Assembly (NCBI RefSeq): GCF_007827795.1
Contig: NZ_VITI01000001.1
Span: 372,001 to 436,000, forward strand
Direction: 5' to 3'
Source of the DNA: Azospirillum brasilense
GTDB taxonomy: Bacteria; Pseudomonadota; Alphaproteobacteria; Azospirillales; Azospirillaceae
Length of the DNA: 64,000 bases
Shown here: in pieces, positions 40,013 to 50,467 of the stretch
Position numbering within the stretch: the first letter of the stretch is position 1
How the letters are laid out: every line of letters starts with the position of its first letter
The notes under the pieces: model-generated
Database searches by the model: none
What the model was told of the DNA's origin: nothing
The model's input: the letters and a program-made list of their open reading frames with translations, nothing else
Position numbers and translations under genes: made by a program

Positions 40013-40531
40013 TCAGGAGTCGCGGCGCGCCTGGGCGTCCTTCACGAACTGCGACACCCGCCCGATCTCGCGCGGATCGGTGTCGACCGTCCGGCGGCCG
40101 CTGGGGATCGGGCGCATGCCCTTGCGGGGGGTGCGTCCGGGCGAGGGGTGCCGGGGCTGCGCGTCCTGCCTGCGCTTCAGGGCATCCTGAAGGTTGGCCT
40201 GGATGATCTCCCGCCGCCGCTCGGCGCGGAACCGCTCCAGCCGCCCGTTCACCCGTTTCAAGGCCCGCGCGTAGACCTGCTTCTTGGCGGACAGGCCGCG
40301 CTCGCTGGCGTCCGCCGATTGCTGACCGGTGCCGCTGGCCTTGCCCCGCCGTCCCCGACGGCGCGAGGCGATGATGTCACGCGCCCGGTCGCGTTCCCCG
40401 CGCAGCCAGCGGGCAAGCGTCAGGGTTTCGTCGGGCGGCAGGGCCTCCAGCTCCGGATAATGGCTGCGGCGGACCTGCTCGAATTCCTTCTCGGACAACA
40501 ACCGTCGTTCGGCCGTGAGTTCGACTCCCAT
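40013..40531 (-). CDS. Conserved hypothetical basic protein
   Basis: The 172-residue protein is highly charged. The first part, LLSEKEFEQVRRSHYPELEALPPDETLTLARWLRG, is a defined helical segment, and the rest is Arg/Lys-rich helix with SAKKQVYARALKRVNGRLERFRAERRR. The C-terminus is proline- and arginine-rich and disordered. The composition suggests nucleic-acid binding. I have the impression of relatives in Azospirillum and Methylobacterium, unnamed. It is monocistronic and divergent from the KGG gene. Confidence 0.65.
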   Translation of the reverse strand: MGVELTAERRLLSEKEFEQVRRSHYPELEALPPDETLTLARWLRGERDRARDIIASRRRGRRGKASGTGQQSADASERGLSAKKQVYARALKRVNGRLERFRAERRREIIQANLQDALKRRQDAQPRHPSPGRTPRKGMRPIPSGRRTVDTDPREIGRVSQFVKDAQARRDS

Positions 40532-40674
40532 CGTTGACCCTCTCTGCTTCGTGGTTCCGCTTCGGCTTACCCCCGTCCGGTCAACCGTTCGGGAGGCGAA
40601 GCGTTCCCCGATGCTGTCCGATGCGTCCCACTGCCACTTAGGGGTGCTGAAGAAATCAGAATCACGACCTCTCC

Positions 40675-40699
40675 GGAACCAAGTCGCCCCTCATCGGTT
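40675..40699 (+). promoter_or_regulatory. Candidate EcfG-type stress promoter of the KGG gene
   Basis: GGAAC at 40675-40679 is followed after 16 bases by GGTT at 40696-40699. The alphaproteobacterial general-stress consensus is GGAAC-N16/17-CGTT, so one base differs. The start would lie 20-25 bases before the ATG. The downstream gene is of a kind known to belong to the general stress response. Confidence 0.35.
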
Positions 40700-40730
40700 T
40701 TCCGGCATGTGGCAGAGGTGGAGGTTGAAG

Positions 40731-41051
40731 ATGGCCTCGAAAGACAACGGCCAAAGCGAAGTCCAATCCGGGAGCGGTCGCACGTCGAACCGCGGCTTCG
40801 CGTCGATGGACCGTGACCGGCAGCGCCAGATCGCCAGCAAGGGCGGGGAAAGCGTGCCGGCCGACAAACGCAGCTTCTCCAAGAACCCGGAACTCGCCGC
40901 GGAGGCGGGGCGGAAAGGCGGCCGGAGCGTACCGGCATCCTCCCGCAGCTTCTCCAAGAATCCGTCCCTGGCCGCCGAAGCCGGGCGGAAGGGCGGACAG
41001 GCGAGCCATGGCGGACGCGGGGCCGCCCTGCGTCCGGGCGAAGGCGACTGA
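40731..41051 (+). CDS. KGG-repeat general stress protein
   Basis: The 106-residue protein has three KGG repeats: DRQRQIASKGGESV, FSKNPELAAEAGRKGG and FSKNPSLAAEAGRKGG. This is the family of E. coli YciG and fungal Con-10, small hydrophilic, probably disordered proteins induced by desiccation, heat and osmotic stress. An ideal GGAGG lies before the ATG at 40731, which fixes the start. A candidate EcfG promoter is upstream and a strong terminator follows. Confidence 0.88.
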   Translation: MASKDNGQSEVQSGSGRTSNRGFASMDRDRQRQIASKGGESVPADKRSFSKNPELAAEAGRKGGRSVPASSRSFSKNPSLAAEAGRKGGQASHGGRGAALRPGEGD

Positions 41052-41061
41052 CGGCGCTCAC

Positions 41062-41101
41062 GAAAAAGCCCCTCTCCGGAACCGGAGAGGGGCTTTCTTT
41101 T
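41062..41101. terminator. Bidirectional terminator
   Basis: AAAGCCCCTCTCCGG and CCGGAGAGGGGCTTT arms around AA, with TCTTTT on the plus side and an A tract on the other, serve both the KGG gene and leuB. Confidence 0.85.
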
Positions 41102-41153
41102 CGTCGCCCACTGGTCGGCGTCCCCAAGCCCGCAGGTCCGGGGACGCGACCGG

Positions 41154-42269
41154 TCAGGAGGCCAGCTTGTCCAGCTCGCGCAGGATCGAGTCGCCCATGA
41201 CGGTCGTGGAGCAGCGGGCCATGCCCGGCGCCATGATGTCCGCCGTGCGCATGCCGCCCGACAGCACGTTCTGCACGGCCTTCTCCAGCATCTTCGCTTC
41301 CTCGTCCATGTTGAACGAGTAGCGCAGGCACATGGCGAAGGACAGCAGGGTCGCGCAGGGGTTGGCGAGGTCGCGGCCGGCGATGTCCGGAGCGGAGCCG
41401 TGCACCGGCTCGTAGAGCGCCTTGCGCTGGCCGTTGGCGTCCGGAGCGCCGAGCGAGGCCGACGGCAGCATGCCGAGCGAGCCGGTCATCATCGCCGCCT
41501 CGTCCGACAGGATGTCGCCGAACAGGTTGTCGGTGACGATCACGTCGAACTGCTTCGGGTTCTTCAGCAGCTGCATGGCGCCGTTGTCGGCGTACATGTG
41601 CTCCAGCGTGACGTCGGAGAATTCCTCCTGATGGAGCTTCGTGACTTCCTGGCGCCACAGGAGGCCCGATTCCATCACGTTGGCCTTCTCCATCGAGTGG
41701 AGCTTGTTGCCGCGCTTGCGCGCCAGCTCGAAGGCGACGCGGGCGACGCGGCGGATCTCGCTGGTCGTGTAGACCTGGGTGTTGACGCCGCGGCGCTCGC
41801 CGTTGCCGATGTCGGTGATGCCGCGCGGCTCACCGAAATAGACGCCGCCGGTCAGCTCGCGGACGATCAGGATGTCCAGGCCCCTGATGACGTCGGCCTT
41901 CAGGGTCGAGGCGTCGACCAGGGCGTCGAACACCACCGCCGGGCGCAGGTTGGCGAACAGGTTCAGCTCCTTGCGGAGCGTCAGCAGGCCGGCTTCCGGA
42001 CGCTTGGTGTAGTCGGTGGGATTGTCCCACTTCGGGCCGCCGACGGCGCCCAGCATCACCGCGTCCGCCGCCAGCGCGTCGGCCAGCGTCTCATCCTTCA
42101 GGGGAACGCCGTAGGCATCGATGGCCGCACCGCCGACCAGCCCCTCGGTGACGTCGAAGGTGACGTTGCGCTTGCGGTCGAGCCAGTCGATGACCCGGCG
42201 CACCTGGCGCATGACCTCCGGACCGATCCCGTCGCCGGGCAAAAACAGAAGCTTCTTGTTGGCGGGCAT
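41154..42269 (-). CDS. leuB: 3-isopropylmalate dehydrogenase
   Basis: The 371-residue enzyme oxidises and decarboxylates 3-isopropylmalate in leucine synthesis. [38 protein letters not shown] and [16 protein letters not shown] are the isopropylmalate-specific signatures, and [26 protein letters not shown] is the metal site. [19 protein letters not shown] precedes the NAD-binding end. The ATG at 42269 (MPANKK) has GGGGAG upstream; 42287 is an alternative. leuD lies 148 bases upstream; leuC and leuA are not in the window. Confidence 0.97.
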   Translation of the reverse strand: MPANKKLLFLPGDGIGPEVMRQVRRVIDWLDRKRNVTFDVTEGLVGGAAIDAYGVPLKDETLADALAADAVMLGAVGGPKWDNPTDYTKRPEAGLLTLRKELNLFANLRPAVVFDALVDASTLKADVIRGLDILIVRELTGGVYFGEPRGITDIGNGERRGVNTQVYTTSEIRRVARVAFELARKRGNKLHSMEKANVMESGLLWRQEVTKLHQEEFSDVTLEHMYADNGAMQLLKNPKQFDVIVTDNLFGDILSDEAAMMTGSLGMLPSASLGAPDANGQRKALYEPVHGSAPDIAGRDLANPCATLLSFAMCLRYSFNMDEEAKMLEKAVQNVLSGGMRTADIMAPGMARCSTTVMGDSILRELDKLAS

Positions 42270-42417
42270 GGCGCACGCACTCCCCATTGGAGATTTTATC
42301 AGTGTTGTCTAATCCGCGGACCGACTGGCCGGAAGGTGGGTCCCACCCCGCCGGTCCGCAAGACCCATGGCCCGATGCCATCGGGCCCGTACGTCGGTTC
42401 CGGGCGTTTGGCCCGGA

Positions 42418-43029
42418 TCAGCCCCACAGCCAGGGCTGGCCACCGCGCTGCTTGCCTTCATACTGGTCGATGAAGGCGGCCTGCTGCATGGTCAGACCGA
42501 TGTCGTCCAGCCCGTTCAGCAGGCAGTGCTTGCGGAAGGGATCGACCTCGAAGCTGATCTTGCCGCCGTCCGGACCGGTGATTTCCTGTTTCTCCAGATC
42601 CACCGAGACGACGGCGTTCGACCCGCGCGACGCGTCGTCGAGCAGCAGGTCCACCTGCTCCTTGGGCAGCTTGATCGGCAGGATGCCGTTCTTGAAGCAG
42701 TTGTTGAAGAAGATGTCGGCGAAGCTCGGCGCGATGATGCAGCGGATGCCGAAATCGGCCAGCGCCCACGGCGCATGCTCACGCGAGGAGCCGCAGCCGA
42801 AATTGTCGCCCGACACGAGGATCTTGGCGCTGCGGTAGGCCGGCTTGTTGAGCACGAATTCCGCGACCTCGGCGCCCTCGGGGGTGTAGCGCATCTCGTC
42901 GAAAAGATGCTTGCCCAGCCCGGTCCGCTTGATGGTCTTCAGGAATTGCTTGGGAATGATCATGTCGGTGTCGACGTTGATCATCGGCAGCGGCGCCGCA
43001 ACACCGGTGAGAACCGTAAACTTTTCCAT
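42418..43029 (-). CDS. leuD: 3-isopropylmalate dehydratase small subunit
   Basis: The 203-residue swivelling domain pairs with LeuC to isomerise 2-isopropylmalate to 3-isopropylmalate. [22 protein letters not shown] and [17 protein letters not shown] are the signature motifs, and [13 protein letters not shown] follows. The length fits the small subunit. The ATG at 43029 starts [22 protein letters not shown], as in relatives. leuC must lie elsewhere. It likely shares a transcript with leuB. The 285 bases from 43030 to 43314 between this start and the divergent membrane protein show no gene. Confidence 0.97.
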   Translation of the reverse strand: MEKFTVLTGVAAPLPMINVDTDMIIPKQFLKTIKRTGLGKHLFDEMRYTPEGAEVAEFVLNKPAYRSAKILVSGDNFGCGSSREHAPWALADFGIRCIIAPSFADIFFNNCFKNGILPIKLPKEQVDLLLDDASRGSNAVVSVDLEKQEITGPDGGKISFEVDPFRKHCLLNGLDDIGLTMQQAAFIDQYEGKQRGGQPWLWG

Positions 43030-43314
43030 CGCCAGAATCCTGTCGCGCAAAAGAGGCGCAAGCATGTGCATGCGGAGTTCGGTGAATAGCAGACCCGTCC
43101 CGCCATTGCCAGAGGAAGCTTGCCGCAAAAGCCGCTCGCGGCGCGCGATTCCGCATCCCGGAACACAGCCGGACGCAACGAAATTGCTCCCGAATGCCCT
43201 TCGCCATGTCCTCCGCCATGTCCTCTGCCAGGGCCGGCCCGGCATCCCGTCCTTGCTGTCGGGCGTCCCCTCGCCTACCAAGGGGCCGACGCTCCCCTGG
43301 GTTCCGCGACCTCC

Positions 43315-44943
43315 ATGACTTTGCTCCCCACCGCCCGCCGTCCGCGCACCGCGGCGCTCGCCTTTTTGCTGCTCGCCCCTCCGCTCTACGGCCTGCTCGG
43401 GCTGGCGCTCGGCATGGACGCCAACTGGGATCTGCGGAACTACCATTGGTACAACGCCTACGCGCTGCTGACCGGGCGGCTGGGCATGGACATGCTGCCG
43501 GCGCAGATGCCCAGCTTCTACAATCCCCTGCTGGACGTGCCCTTCTATCTGCTCGCCAGCCATCTGCCGGCCCGCGCGGCGGGATTCGTCTGGGGGACGC
43601 TGCACGGGCTGAATCTGGCGCTGGCCTTCCTGCTGGCCCACGCCACGCTGCGCGTCGGCGGCGCGGCGGGGCGGGTGGCACTGGCCGCCGTTCTGGCGGC
43701 GATGGCCGGCTTCGGGGGCGGCACGCTGGGGCTGCTCGGCACCACCTTCCACGACAACATGGTCAGCCTGGGCGTGCTCGGCGCGCTGGCCGTGGTGGCG
43801 GGGTCGCTGCCGCGGCTGATCGACGGGCCGGCGCCGGGCGCCCTCGCGCGGGCGGCGGCGGCGGGGCTGCTGGCCGGGGCGGCGATGGGCATGAAGAACC
43901 CGACGGTGATCTACGCGGTCGGGCTCTGCCTCGCCTTCCTGGCGCTGCCGGCGCGGCCCTGGCGGCGGCTGTGGCTGGCCTTCGTCTTCGGCGTCGGGGT
44001 TCTGGGCGGGCTGGCGCTGTGCGGCGGATTTTGGATGGCCCATCTGTGGGTGGAGTACGGGAACCCCGTTTTCCCGCACATGAACCAGATCTTCAAGTCG
44101 CCCTTCGCCGCGCTGTCCGGCTACGTCAACGTCGGCTTCTTCCCGGACTCGCGGCTGGAGCGCCTGTTCTTCCCGCTGGTCTTCCCTTTCGCCCCGCTGA
44201 AGGTCGGCGAGGTTCCCTTTTTCGACCTGCGCGTCCTGGTGCTGTTCCTTCTCGTGCCCGTCGCCGCCGCGCTGGCGCTGCTCGGGCGGGCCTTCCACCG
44301 ACCTTCCGCAGGACTGACCGAGAAAGCCGCCACCCGCTACCTGCTGACCGCCATGGCGGTGACCTACGCGCTGTGGGTGGGGATGTTCTGCATCTACCGC
44401 TATCTGGTGCCGCTGGAGATGCTGGCCCCGCTGGCCATCGTCATGGCGGCGGGCCTGCTGCCGGTGCCGCGCCGGGCGGCGCTCGTCCTGGCGGCGGCGC
44501 TCCTGCTGCTGGTCCAGGCCACCGCCCGGCCCGCCGACTGGGGCCGCGCGCCGTGGAGCGAGCGCTGGGTGGAGGCCGCCGTTCCGCCCATCGAGGACCC
44601 GGATGGCACGATGGTGCTGATGGCCGGCTACTGGGCGATTTCCCACGTCGTCCCGGCCTTCCCGCCGCGCATCCCCTTCGTGCGCATCCAGTCCAACTTC
44701 CTCCAGCCGGACTCGGTCGGCAACGGCTATCTCGCCCTGATGCAGGACAAGGTGGGCGCGCACCGCGGGCGCTTCCTGATGCTCAGCACCATCCCCGACA
44801 CGCCCGGCGCCGCGAAGGCCGCCGCCCTTCTGGGGCTGCGGGTGGCGCAGGACAACTGCCGCGTCATCCCCAACAACCTGGGCGAGCCGCTGAACCTCTG
44901 CGCCGTGGCGCGCCTGGCGGACCTTGAAAGGTCAGTGGATTAA
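43315..44943 (+). CDS. Polytopic membrane protein, probable GT-C glycosyltransferase
   Basis: The 542-residue protein has about ten to twelve membrane helices. After the first helix a loop reads [20 protein letters not shown], with acidic residues placed like the catalytic DxD or ED of GT-C enzymes such as PMT and GtrC. A periplasmic tail of about 100 residues (from [13 protein letters not shown]) includes two cysteines. The next two genes are GtrB-like and GtrA-like, the usual partners that make and flip an undecaprenyl-phosphate sugar. I infer that this protein moves that sugar onto an envelope polymer. A wide family range makes the exact role uncertain. Confidence 0.7.
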   Translation: MTLLPTARRPRTAALAFLLLAPPLYGLLGLALGMDANWDLRNYHWYNAYALLTGRLGMDMLPAQMPSFYNPLLDVPFYLLASHLPARAAGFVWGTLHGLNLALAFLLAHATLRVGGAAGRVALAAVLAAMAGFGGGTLGLLGTTFHDNMVSLGVLGALAVVAGSLPRLIDGPAPGALARAAAAGLLAGAAMGMKNPTVIYAVGLCLAFLALPARPWRRLWLAFVFGVGVLGGLALCGGFWMAHLWVEYGNPVFPHMNQIFKSPFAALSGYVNVGFFPDSRLERLFFPLVFPFAPLKVGEVPFFDLRVLVLFLLVPVAAALALLGRAFHRPSAGLTEKAATRYLLTAMAVTYALWVGMFCIYRYLVPLEMLAPLAIVMAAGLLPVPRRAALVLAAALLLLVQATARPADWGRAPWSERWVEAAVPPIEDPDGTMVLMAGYWAISHVVPAFPPRIPFVRIQSNFLQPDSVGNGYLALMQDKVGAHRGRFLMLSTIPDTPGAAKAAALLGLRVAQDNCRVIPNNLGEPLNLCAVARLADLERSVD

Positions 44944-44998
44944 ATCAGGCGATTGTGCTGTTTAACCCTACACCGGCACCGTTTCGAAGCGCATCGCC

Positions 44999-46027
44999 AT
45001 GACCGTCTCCGCCATCGACCGCCCTGCAGCGTCCGCAGCCCCAACCACGGACCCGGACCCGGACACGGCGCCCGCAATGACCCCCGTGGTGGCGGTTCTG
45101 ATCCCCTGCTACAACGAGGAGGCGGCCATCGCCGCCGTCGTGCAGGATTTCCGCAAGGCCCTGCCCGACGCGACGGTCTATGTCTACGACAACAACTCGT
45201 CCGACCGCACGGTGGAGGTGGCGAAGGCCGCCGGCGCCGTGGTCCGGCACGAGCCGTTGCAGGGCAAGGGCAATGTCATGCGCCGGATGTTCTCCGACAT
45301 CGAGGCGGACGTCTATGTGCTGGTGGACGGCGACGACACCTACCACGCCCCCTCCGCGCCGCTGATGGTCAGGCGGCTGTGGGACGACCAGCTCGACATG
45401 GTCAACGGCGCCCGCGTCACCGAGATCGTCAAGGCCTACCGGCCCGGCCACCGCTTCGGCAACAAGCTGCTGACCGGCATGGTCGCGCTGATTTTCGGCA
45501 ACCGCATCCAGGACATGCTGTCGGGCTACCGCGTCTTCTCGCGGCGCTTCATCAAGTCCTTCCCGGCGCTGGCCAGCGGCTTCGAGACGGAGACGGAACT
45601 GACCGTCCACGCGCTGGAGCTGAACATGCCCATCGCCGAGATCAAGGCGCCCTACAAGGACCGCCCGCCGGGCTCGCACAGCAAGCTGAACACCATCCGC
45701 GACGGCGTCCGCATCCTGCGCACCATCGTCAATCTGGTGAAGGAGGAGCGCCCCCTACCCTTCTTCTTCGCCATCTTCGCGGCGCTGGCCGCGGCGTCGA
45801 TGATCCTCGCCTGGCCGGTGGTGGCGACCTATCTGCAGACCGGGCTGGTGCCGCGCCTGCCCACCGCCGTTCTGTCCACCGGGCTGATGCTGCTGGGCTT
45901 CCTCAGCCTGACCTGCGGGCTGATCCTCGACACGGTCACGCTGGGCCGCCGCGAGGCCAAGCGCATGCGCTACCTGTCCATCCCCGCGCCCGGCGTCCAT
46001 CCGGTCCGCAAGTCGGCCGGGTCCTGA
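44999..46027 (+). CDS. Family 2 glycosyltransferase (GtrB/dolichol-phosphate mannosyltransferase type)
   Basis: The 342-residue protein has a GT2 domain at the membrane face: VAVLIPCYNEEAAIAAVV, DNNSSDRTVEVA, LVDGDDTYHA with the metal-binding DxD, and MLSGYRVFSRRFIKSFP. Two C-terminal membrane helices follow (about 257-280 and 290-315). The type links glucose, mannose or a related sugar to polyprenyl phosphate. It lies 55 bases after the GT-C-like gene and 2 bases before the GtrA-like gene. Confidence 0.9.
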   Translation: MTVSAIDRPAASAAPTTDPDPDTAPAMTPVVAVLIPCYNEEAAIAAVVQDFRKALPDATVYVYDNNSSDRTVEVAKAAGAVVRHEPLQGKGNVMRRMFSDIEADVYVLVDGDDTYHAPSAPLMVRRLWDDQLDMVNGARVTEIVKAYRPGHRFGNKLLTGMVALIFGNRIQDMLSGYRVFSRRFIKSFPALASGFETETELTVHALELNMPIAEIKAPYKDRPPGSHSKLNTIRDGVRILRTIVNLVKEERPLPFFFAIFAALAAASMILAWPVVATYLQTGLVPRLPTAVLSTGLMLLGFLSLTCGLILDTVTLGRREAKRMRYLSIPAPGVHPVRKSAGS

Positions 46028-46029
46028 CG

Positions 46030-46464
46030 ATGGGCGAATTCATCGGCTCCCTGTCCGACAGCCGGCTCGGCCGGCTGGCCGTGCAGTTCGGCAAGTTCGG
46101 CCTCGTCGGCGTGGTCGGTCTGGTGGTGGACACGGCGGTGGTCTACGCGCTGGTGTTCGGCGCCGGGATGGAGTTCTTCGCCGCCCGCATCCCGGCCTAT
46201 CTGGCCGCCGCCACCACGACCTTCGCGCTGAACCGCGCCTTCACCTTCCGCGGGGCCGCCGACGCGCCGCTCCACATCCAGTGGGCCAAGTTCCTGGCCG
46301 CCAACGCCTTCGGCGGAGCGGTGAACTATGGGGTCTCGGTCGGGCTGGAGGCCGCCCTGCCGCTGGCCGAGGCGCATCCCGTGCTGGCGGTCGCCGCCGG
46401 CTCCCTGGCCGGCATGGCCCTGAACTTCGCCGCCTCCAAGCATCTGGTCTTCAAGGGCGCCTGA
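46030..46464 (+). CDS. GtrA family membrane protein
   Basis: The 144-residue protein has four membrane helices, with FGKFGLVGVVGLVVDTAVVYAL, a second helix ending TTTFALNRAFTFRG, and KFLAANAFGGAVNYGVSVGL. GtrA proteins are thought to flip polyprenyl-linked sugars across the inner membrane. It starts 2 bases after the GtrB-like stop, indicating coupling. The three-gene order GT-C, GtrB, GtrA makes a complete periplasmic glycosylation set. Confidence 0.9.
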   Translation: MGEFIGSLSDSRLGRLAVQFGKFGLVGVVGLVVDTAVVYALVFGAGMEFFAARIPAYLAAATTTFALNRAFTFRGAADAPLHIQWAKFLAANAFGGAVNYGVSVGLEAALPLAEAHPVLAVAAGSLAGMALNFAASKHLVFKGA

Positions 46465-46618
46465 AAAGGGGGCGCCTGACGGCCCCTCTCTCCTTCCGCA
46501 TATGACCGGAAGCCCCATTGTGCGCCGCCGCAAACACCCGAAGTCCATGGAATGGGGCGCATCCTCCGGGAAAGGCCCCCTTCACCGCCCAGCCTTGGCA
46601 AGGAGCCGGGAGGTTGCC

Positions 46619-46939
46619 ATGAACAACAGCGACGTGCTGTGGGCCTGGGTGGCCGGAGTGGCCGTGTCACTGGCCTTGCTGGCTGGACTGTCCGGCGCGG
46701 ACGGGCCGCCGCCCCACGCCACAGACGGGCATTTCACGCTGCCGGAGATGGGCATGGGAGCCTCGGGCTGGGATTACGAGGCGTGGGAGCGCACCGGCGG
46801 GACGCCGCCGAGGCCCGAGTCGGGCGATGCGCTCGCCCGGGCGCTGGATCTTCTGGAAGGCGCGGTGCCCGCAGCGGACGCAGTCCTTCCCGACGGGGAC
46901 ATGGCGGACACGGACACCGGCGGGGCGGAGACGCAGTGA
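46619..46939 (+). CDS. Small membrane-anchored hypothetical protein
   Basis: The 106-residue protein has one N-terminal membrane helix, VLWAWVAGVAVSLALLAGL. An acidic, Gly/Pro-rich, probably disordered tail follows, with GMGASGWDYEAWERTGGTP and an Ala/Asp-rich end. GGGAGG lies before the ATG. No family is recognised. It sits between the GtrA-like gene and dapF, with gaps of 154 and 67 bases, so it is likely a separate small transcript. Confidence 0.55.
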   Translation: MNNSDVLWAWVAGVAVSLALLAGLSGADGPPPHATDGHFTLPEMGMGASGWDYEAWERTGGTPPRPESGDALARALDLLEGAVPAADAVLPDGDMADTDTGGAETQ

Positions 46940-47006
46940 ACTCTTTGCCGCCGCCCATCGGCGCGGCCATGGACTCCGCGGGTCCGGTCGCCATATAACG
47001 GCGGTC

Positions 47007-47843
47007 ATGACGCGCGAATTCCTGAAGATGCACGGGCTCGGCAACGACTTCGTCGTGATCGACGCCCGCAACACGCCGTACACGCCGGCCGAGGCCGAGG
47101 TGCGTGCCATCGCCGACCGCAAGACCGGGGTGGGCTGCGACCAGTTCATCGTGATCGAGCCGGCGAAATCGGACGGCACGGCGGGCTTCATGCGCATCCG
47201 CAACGCCGACGGCGGCGAGGTGTCGGCCTGCGGCAACGCCTCGCGTTGCGTCGGCTGGCTGCTGATGGAGGAGGCGGGGGCGGAGCGCGTCGCCTTCGAG
47301 ACCAACGCCGGCATCCTGCAGGCCAGCCGCGCCGACAATGGGCGGATCACCGTGGACATGGGTCAGGCCAATCTGGACTGGACGCAGATCCCGCTGGCGG
47401 AACCGGCGGACACGCTGCGCCTCGACGCGGTGTCGCACGGCGGCTTCGCCGGTCCCACCGCGGTCAGCATGGGCAACCCGCACGCCGTCTTCTTCGTGGA
47501 CGACGCCGAGGCGGTGCCACTGGCCGAGGTCGGCCCGGTGTTCGAGACTCATCCGGCCTTCCCCGAGCGCACCAACGTCGAGTTCGCGCAGGTGCTCTCC
47601 CCCGGCAGCGTCCGCATGCGCGTGTGGGAGCGCGGGGCCGGCATCACCCAGGCCTGCGGGACCGGCGCCTGCGCCACCGCGGTCGCCGCGATCCGCCGCG
47701 GGCTGACCAACCGCAAGGTCGACGTGATCCTGGATGGCGGCACCCTGACCATCGAATGGCGTGAGGACGGCCGCGTCCTGATGACCGGCCCGGTCGCCCT
47801 CAGCTACACCGGGCGGCTGTCCGCGGAGTTGGCGGCCACCTGA
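47007..47843 (+). CDS. dapF: Diaminopimelate epimerase
   Basis: The 278-residue enzyme interconverts LL- and meso-diaminopimelate for lysine and peptidoglycan. It is a two-base, cofactor-free epimerase with Cys75 in SACGNASRC and Cys217 in ITQACGTGACAT. MHGLGNDFVVIDAR, NADGGEVSACGN and SMGNPHAVFFV are conserved. dapF is followed by mtaB at 29 bases and ftsY 16 bases further on, a gene order frequent in alphaproteobacteria. Confidence 0.97.
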   Translation: MTREFLKMHGLGNDFVVIDARNTPYTPAEAEVRAIADRKTGVGCDQFIVIEPAKSDGTAGFMRIRNADGGEVSACGNASRCVGWLLMEEAGAERVAFETNAGILQASRADNGRITVDMGQANLDWTQIPLAEPADTLRLDAVSHGGFAGPTAVSMGNPHAVFFVDDAEAVPLAEVGPVFETHPAFPERTNVEFAQVLSPGSVRMRVWERGAGITQACGTGACATAVAAIRRGLTNRKVDVILDGGTLTIEWREDGRVLMTGPVALSYTGRLSAELAAT

Positions 47844-47872
47844 ACGAATAGCCGCCGTTAGGCTGAAAGAGC

Positions 47873-49132
47873 ATGAGCGACACTGTGACCAACGAGCCGG
47901 AGATCGTCACCTTCGGCTGCCGCCTCAACACCTACGAATCCGAGGTGATGCGCACCCACGCCCGCAACGCGGGTCTGGAGGACGTCGTCATCGTCAACAC
48001 CTGCGCGGTGACCTCGGAAGCGGAGCGGCAGGCCCGCCAGACCATCCGCAAGCTGCGGCGCGAGCGCCCGAACGCCCGCATCGTGGTGACCGGCTGCGCC
48101 GCCCAGATCGACCCCCAGCGCTACGGCGCCATGCCGGAGGTCGATCAGGTCCTGGGCAACCAGGAGAAGCTGCAGCCCGAAAGCTGGGGCCTGGCCCCGG
48201 CGGAGAAGGTGCTGGTCAACGACATCATGTCGGTCAAGGAGACCGCCGGCCATCTGATCGGCGGGTTCGAGGACCGGGCGCGCGCCTTCGTCCAGGTCCA
48301 GCAGGGCTGCGACCACCGCTGCACCTTCTGCATCATCCCCTATGGCCGCGGCCCGTCGCGCTCCGTCCCCATCGGGGCGGTGGTGGAACAGGTGCAGGCG
48401 CTGGTGAAGGCCGGCTACAACGAGGTCGTGCTGTCCGGCGTGGACATCACCAGCTTCGGCCCCGACCTGCCCGGCACGCCGACGCTGGGGCAGATGGTGC
48501 GCCGCCTGCTCGCCCTGGTGCCGGAACTGCCGCGGCTGCGCCTGTCCTCGCTCGACTGCATCGAGATCGACGACGACCTGTGGCGGCTGATCGAGAACGA
48601 GCCGCGGCTGATGCCGCACCTCCACCTGTCGCTCCAGGCCGGAGACGACATGATCCTGAAGCGCATGAAGCGCCGGCACAGCCGCGCCGACGCCATCGCC
48701 TTCTGCGAGCGCGTGCGCTCCCTGCGCCCCGACATGGTGTTCGGCGCCGACTTCATCGCCGGCTTCCCCACGGAAACCGACGAGATGTTCGAGAACACGC
48801 TGCGGCTTGTCGAGGAGTGCGGCCTGACCTGGCTGCACGTCTTCCCCTACAGCCCGCGCCCCGGCACCCCGGCCGCCCGCATGCCGCAGGTCGACGGCGG
48901 CGTCCGCAAGGAGCGCGCGGCCCGTCTGCGCGCGCTCGGCGCCGAGGCGGAGGCCCGCACACTGGCTTCCCTCGTCGGGCGTGAGGTGTCGGTGCTGGTC
49001 GAGAAGGACGATCTCGGCCGCACCCAGCATTTCGCCGAAATCCGCCTGGGCACGCCCCGGCCCCCCGGCTCCGTCCTGCGCGCCACGGTCACCGGCGTGG
49101 CCGGCGGCGCGCTGACCGGAACCCCCCTTTGA
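47873..49132 (+). CDS. mtaB: tRNA t6A37 methylthiotransferase MtaB
   Basis: The 419-residue radical-SAM enzyme adds a methylthio group to t6A37 of tRNAs that read ANN codons. The N-terminal UPF0004 cluster uses Cys16 in TFGCRLNT, Cys44 in VNTCAVT and Cys75 in TGCAAQ. The SAM cluster uses Cys146, Cys150 and Cys153 in CDHRCTFCIIPYGRG. The TFGCRLNTYES wording marks MtaB and not MiaB. It sits between dapF and ftsY. Confidence 0.95.
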   Translation: MSDTVTNEPEIVTFGCRLNTYESEVMRTHARNAGLEDVVIVNTCAVTSEAERQARQTIRKLRRERPNARIVVTGCAAQIDPQRYGAMPEVDQVLGNQEKLQPESWGLAPAEKVLVNDIMSVKETAGHLIGGFEDRARAFVQVQQGCDHRCTFCIIPYGRGPSRSVPIGAVVEQVQALVKAGYNEVVLSGVDITSFGPDLPGTPTLGQMVRRLLALVPELPRLRLSSLDCIEIDDDLWRLIENEPRLMPHLHLSLQAGDDMILKRMKRRHSRADAIAFCERVRSLRPDMVFGADFIAGFPTETDEMFENTLRLVEECGLTWLHVFPYSPRPGTPAARMPQVDGGVRKERAARLRALGAEAEARTLASLVGREVSVLVEKDDLGRTQHFAEIRLGTPRPPGSVLRATVTGVAGGALTGTPL

Positions 49133-49148
49133 GAACAGTGGACACGCC

Positions 49149-50384
<1,236 letters not shown>

Positions 50385-50467
50385 CGGCGCCCCCAGCACG
50401 GGCAGGCGGGCGGGGAGAGCGAGAAAGGGACTTCCGGCAGCTTCGTCCAGGCCCTATCTGAAGAGTC

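Noticed and set aside
43120..43314. N-terminal extension of the GT-C-like protein
   Set aside because: The extension is low-complexity, and the ATG at 43315 begins just before the first membrane helix.
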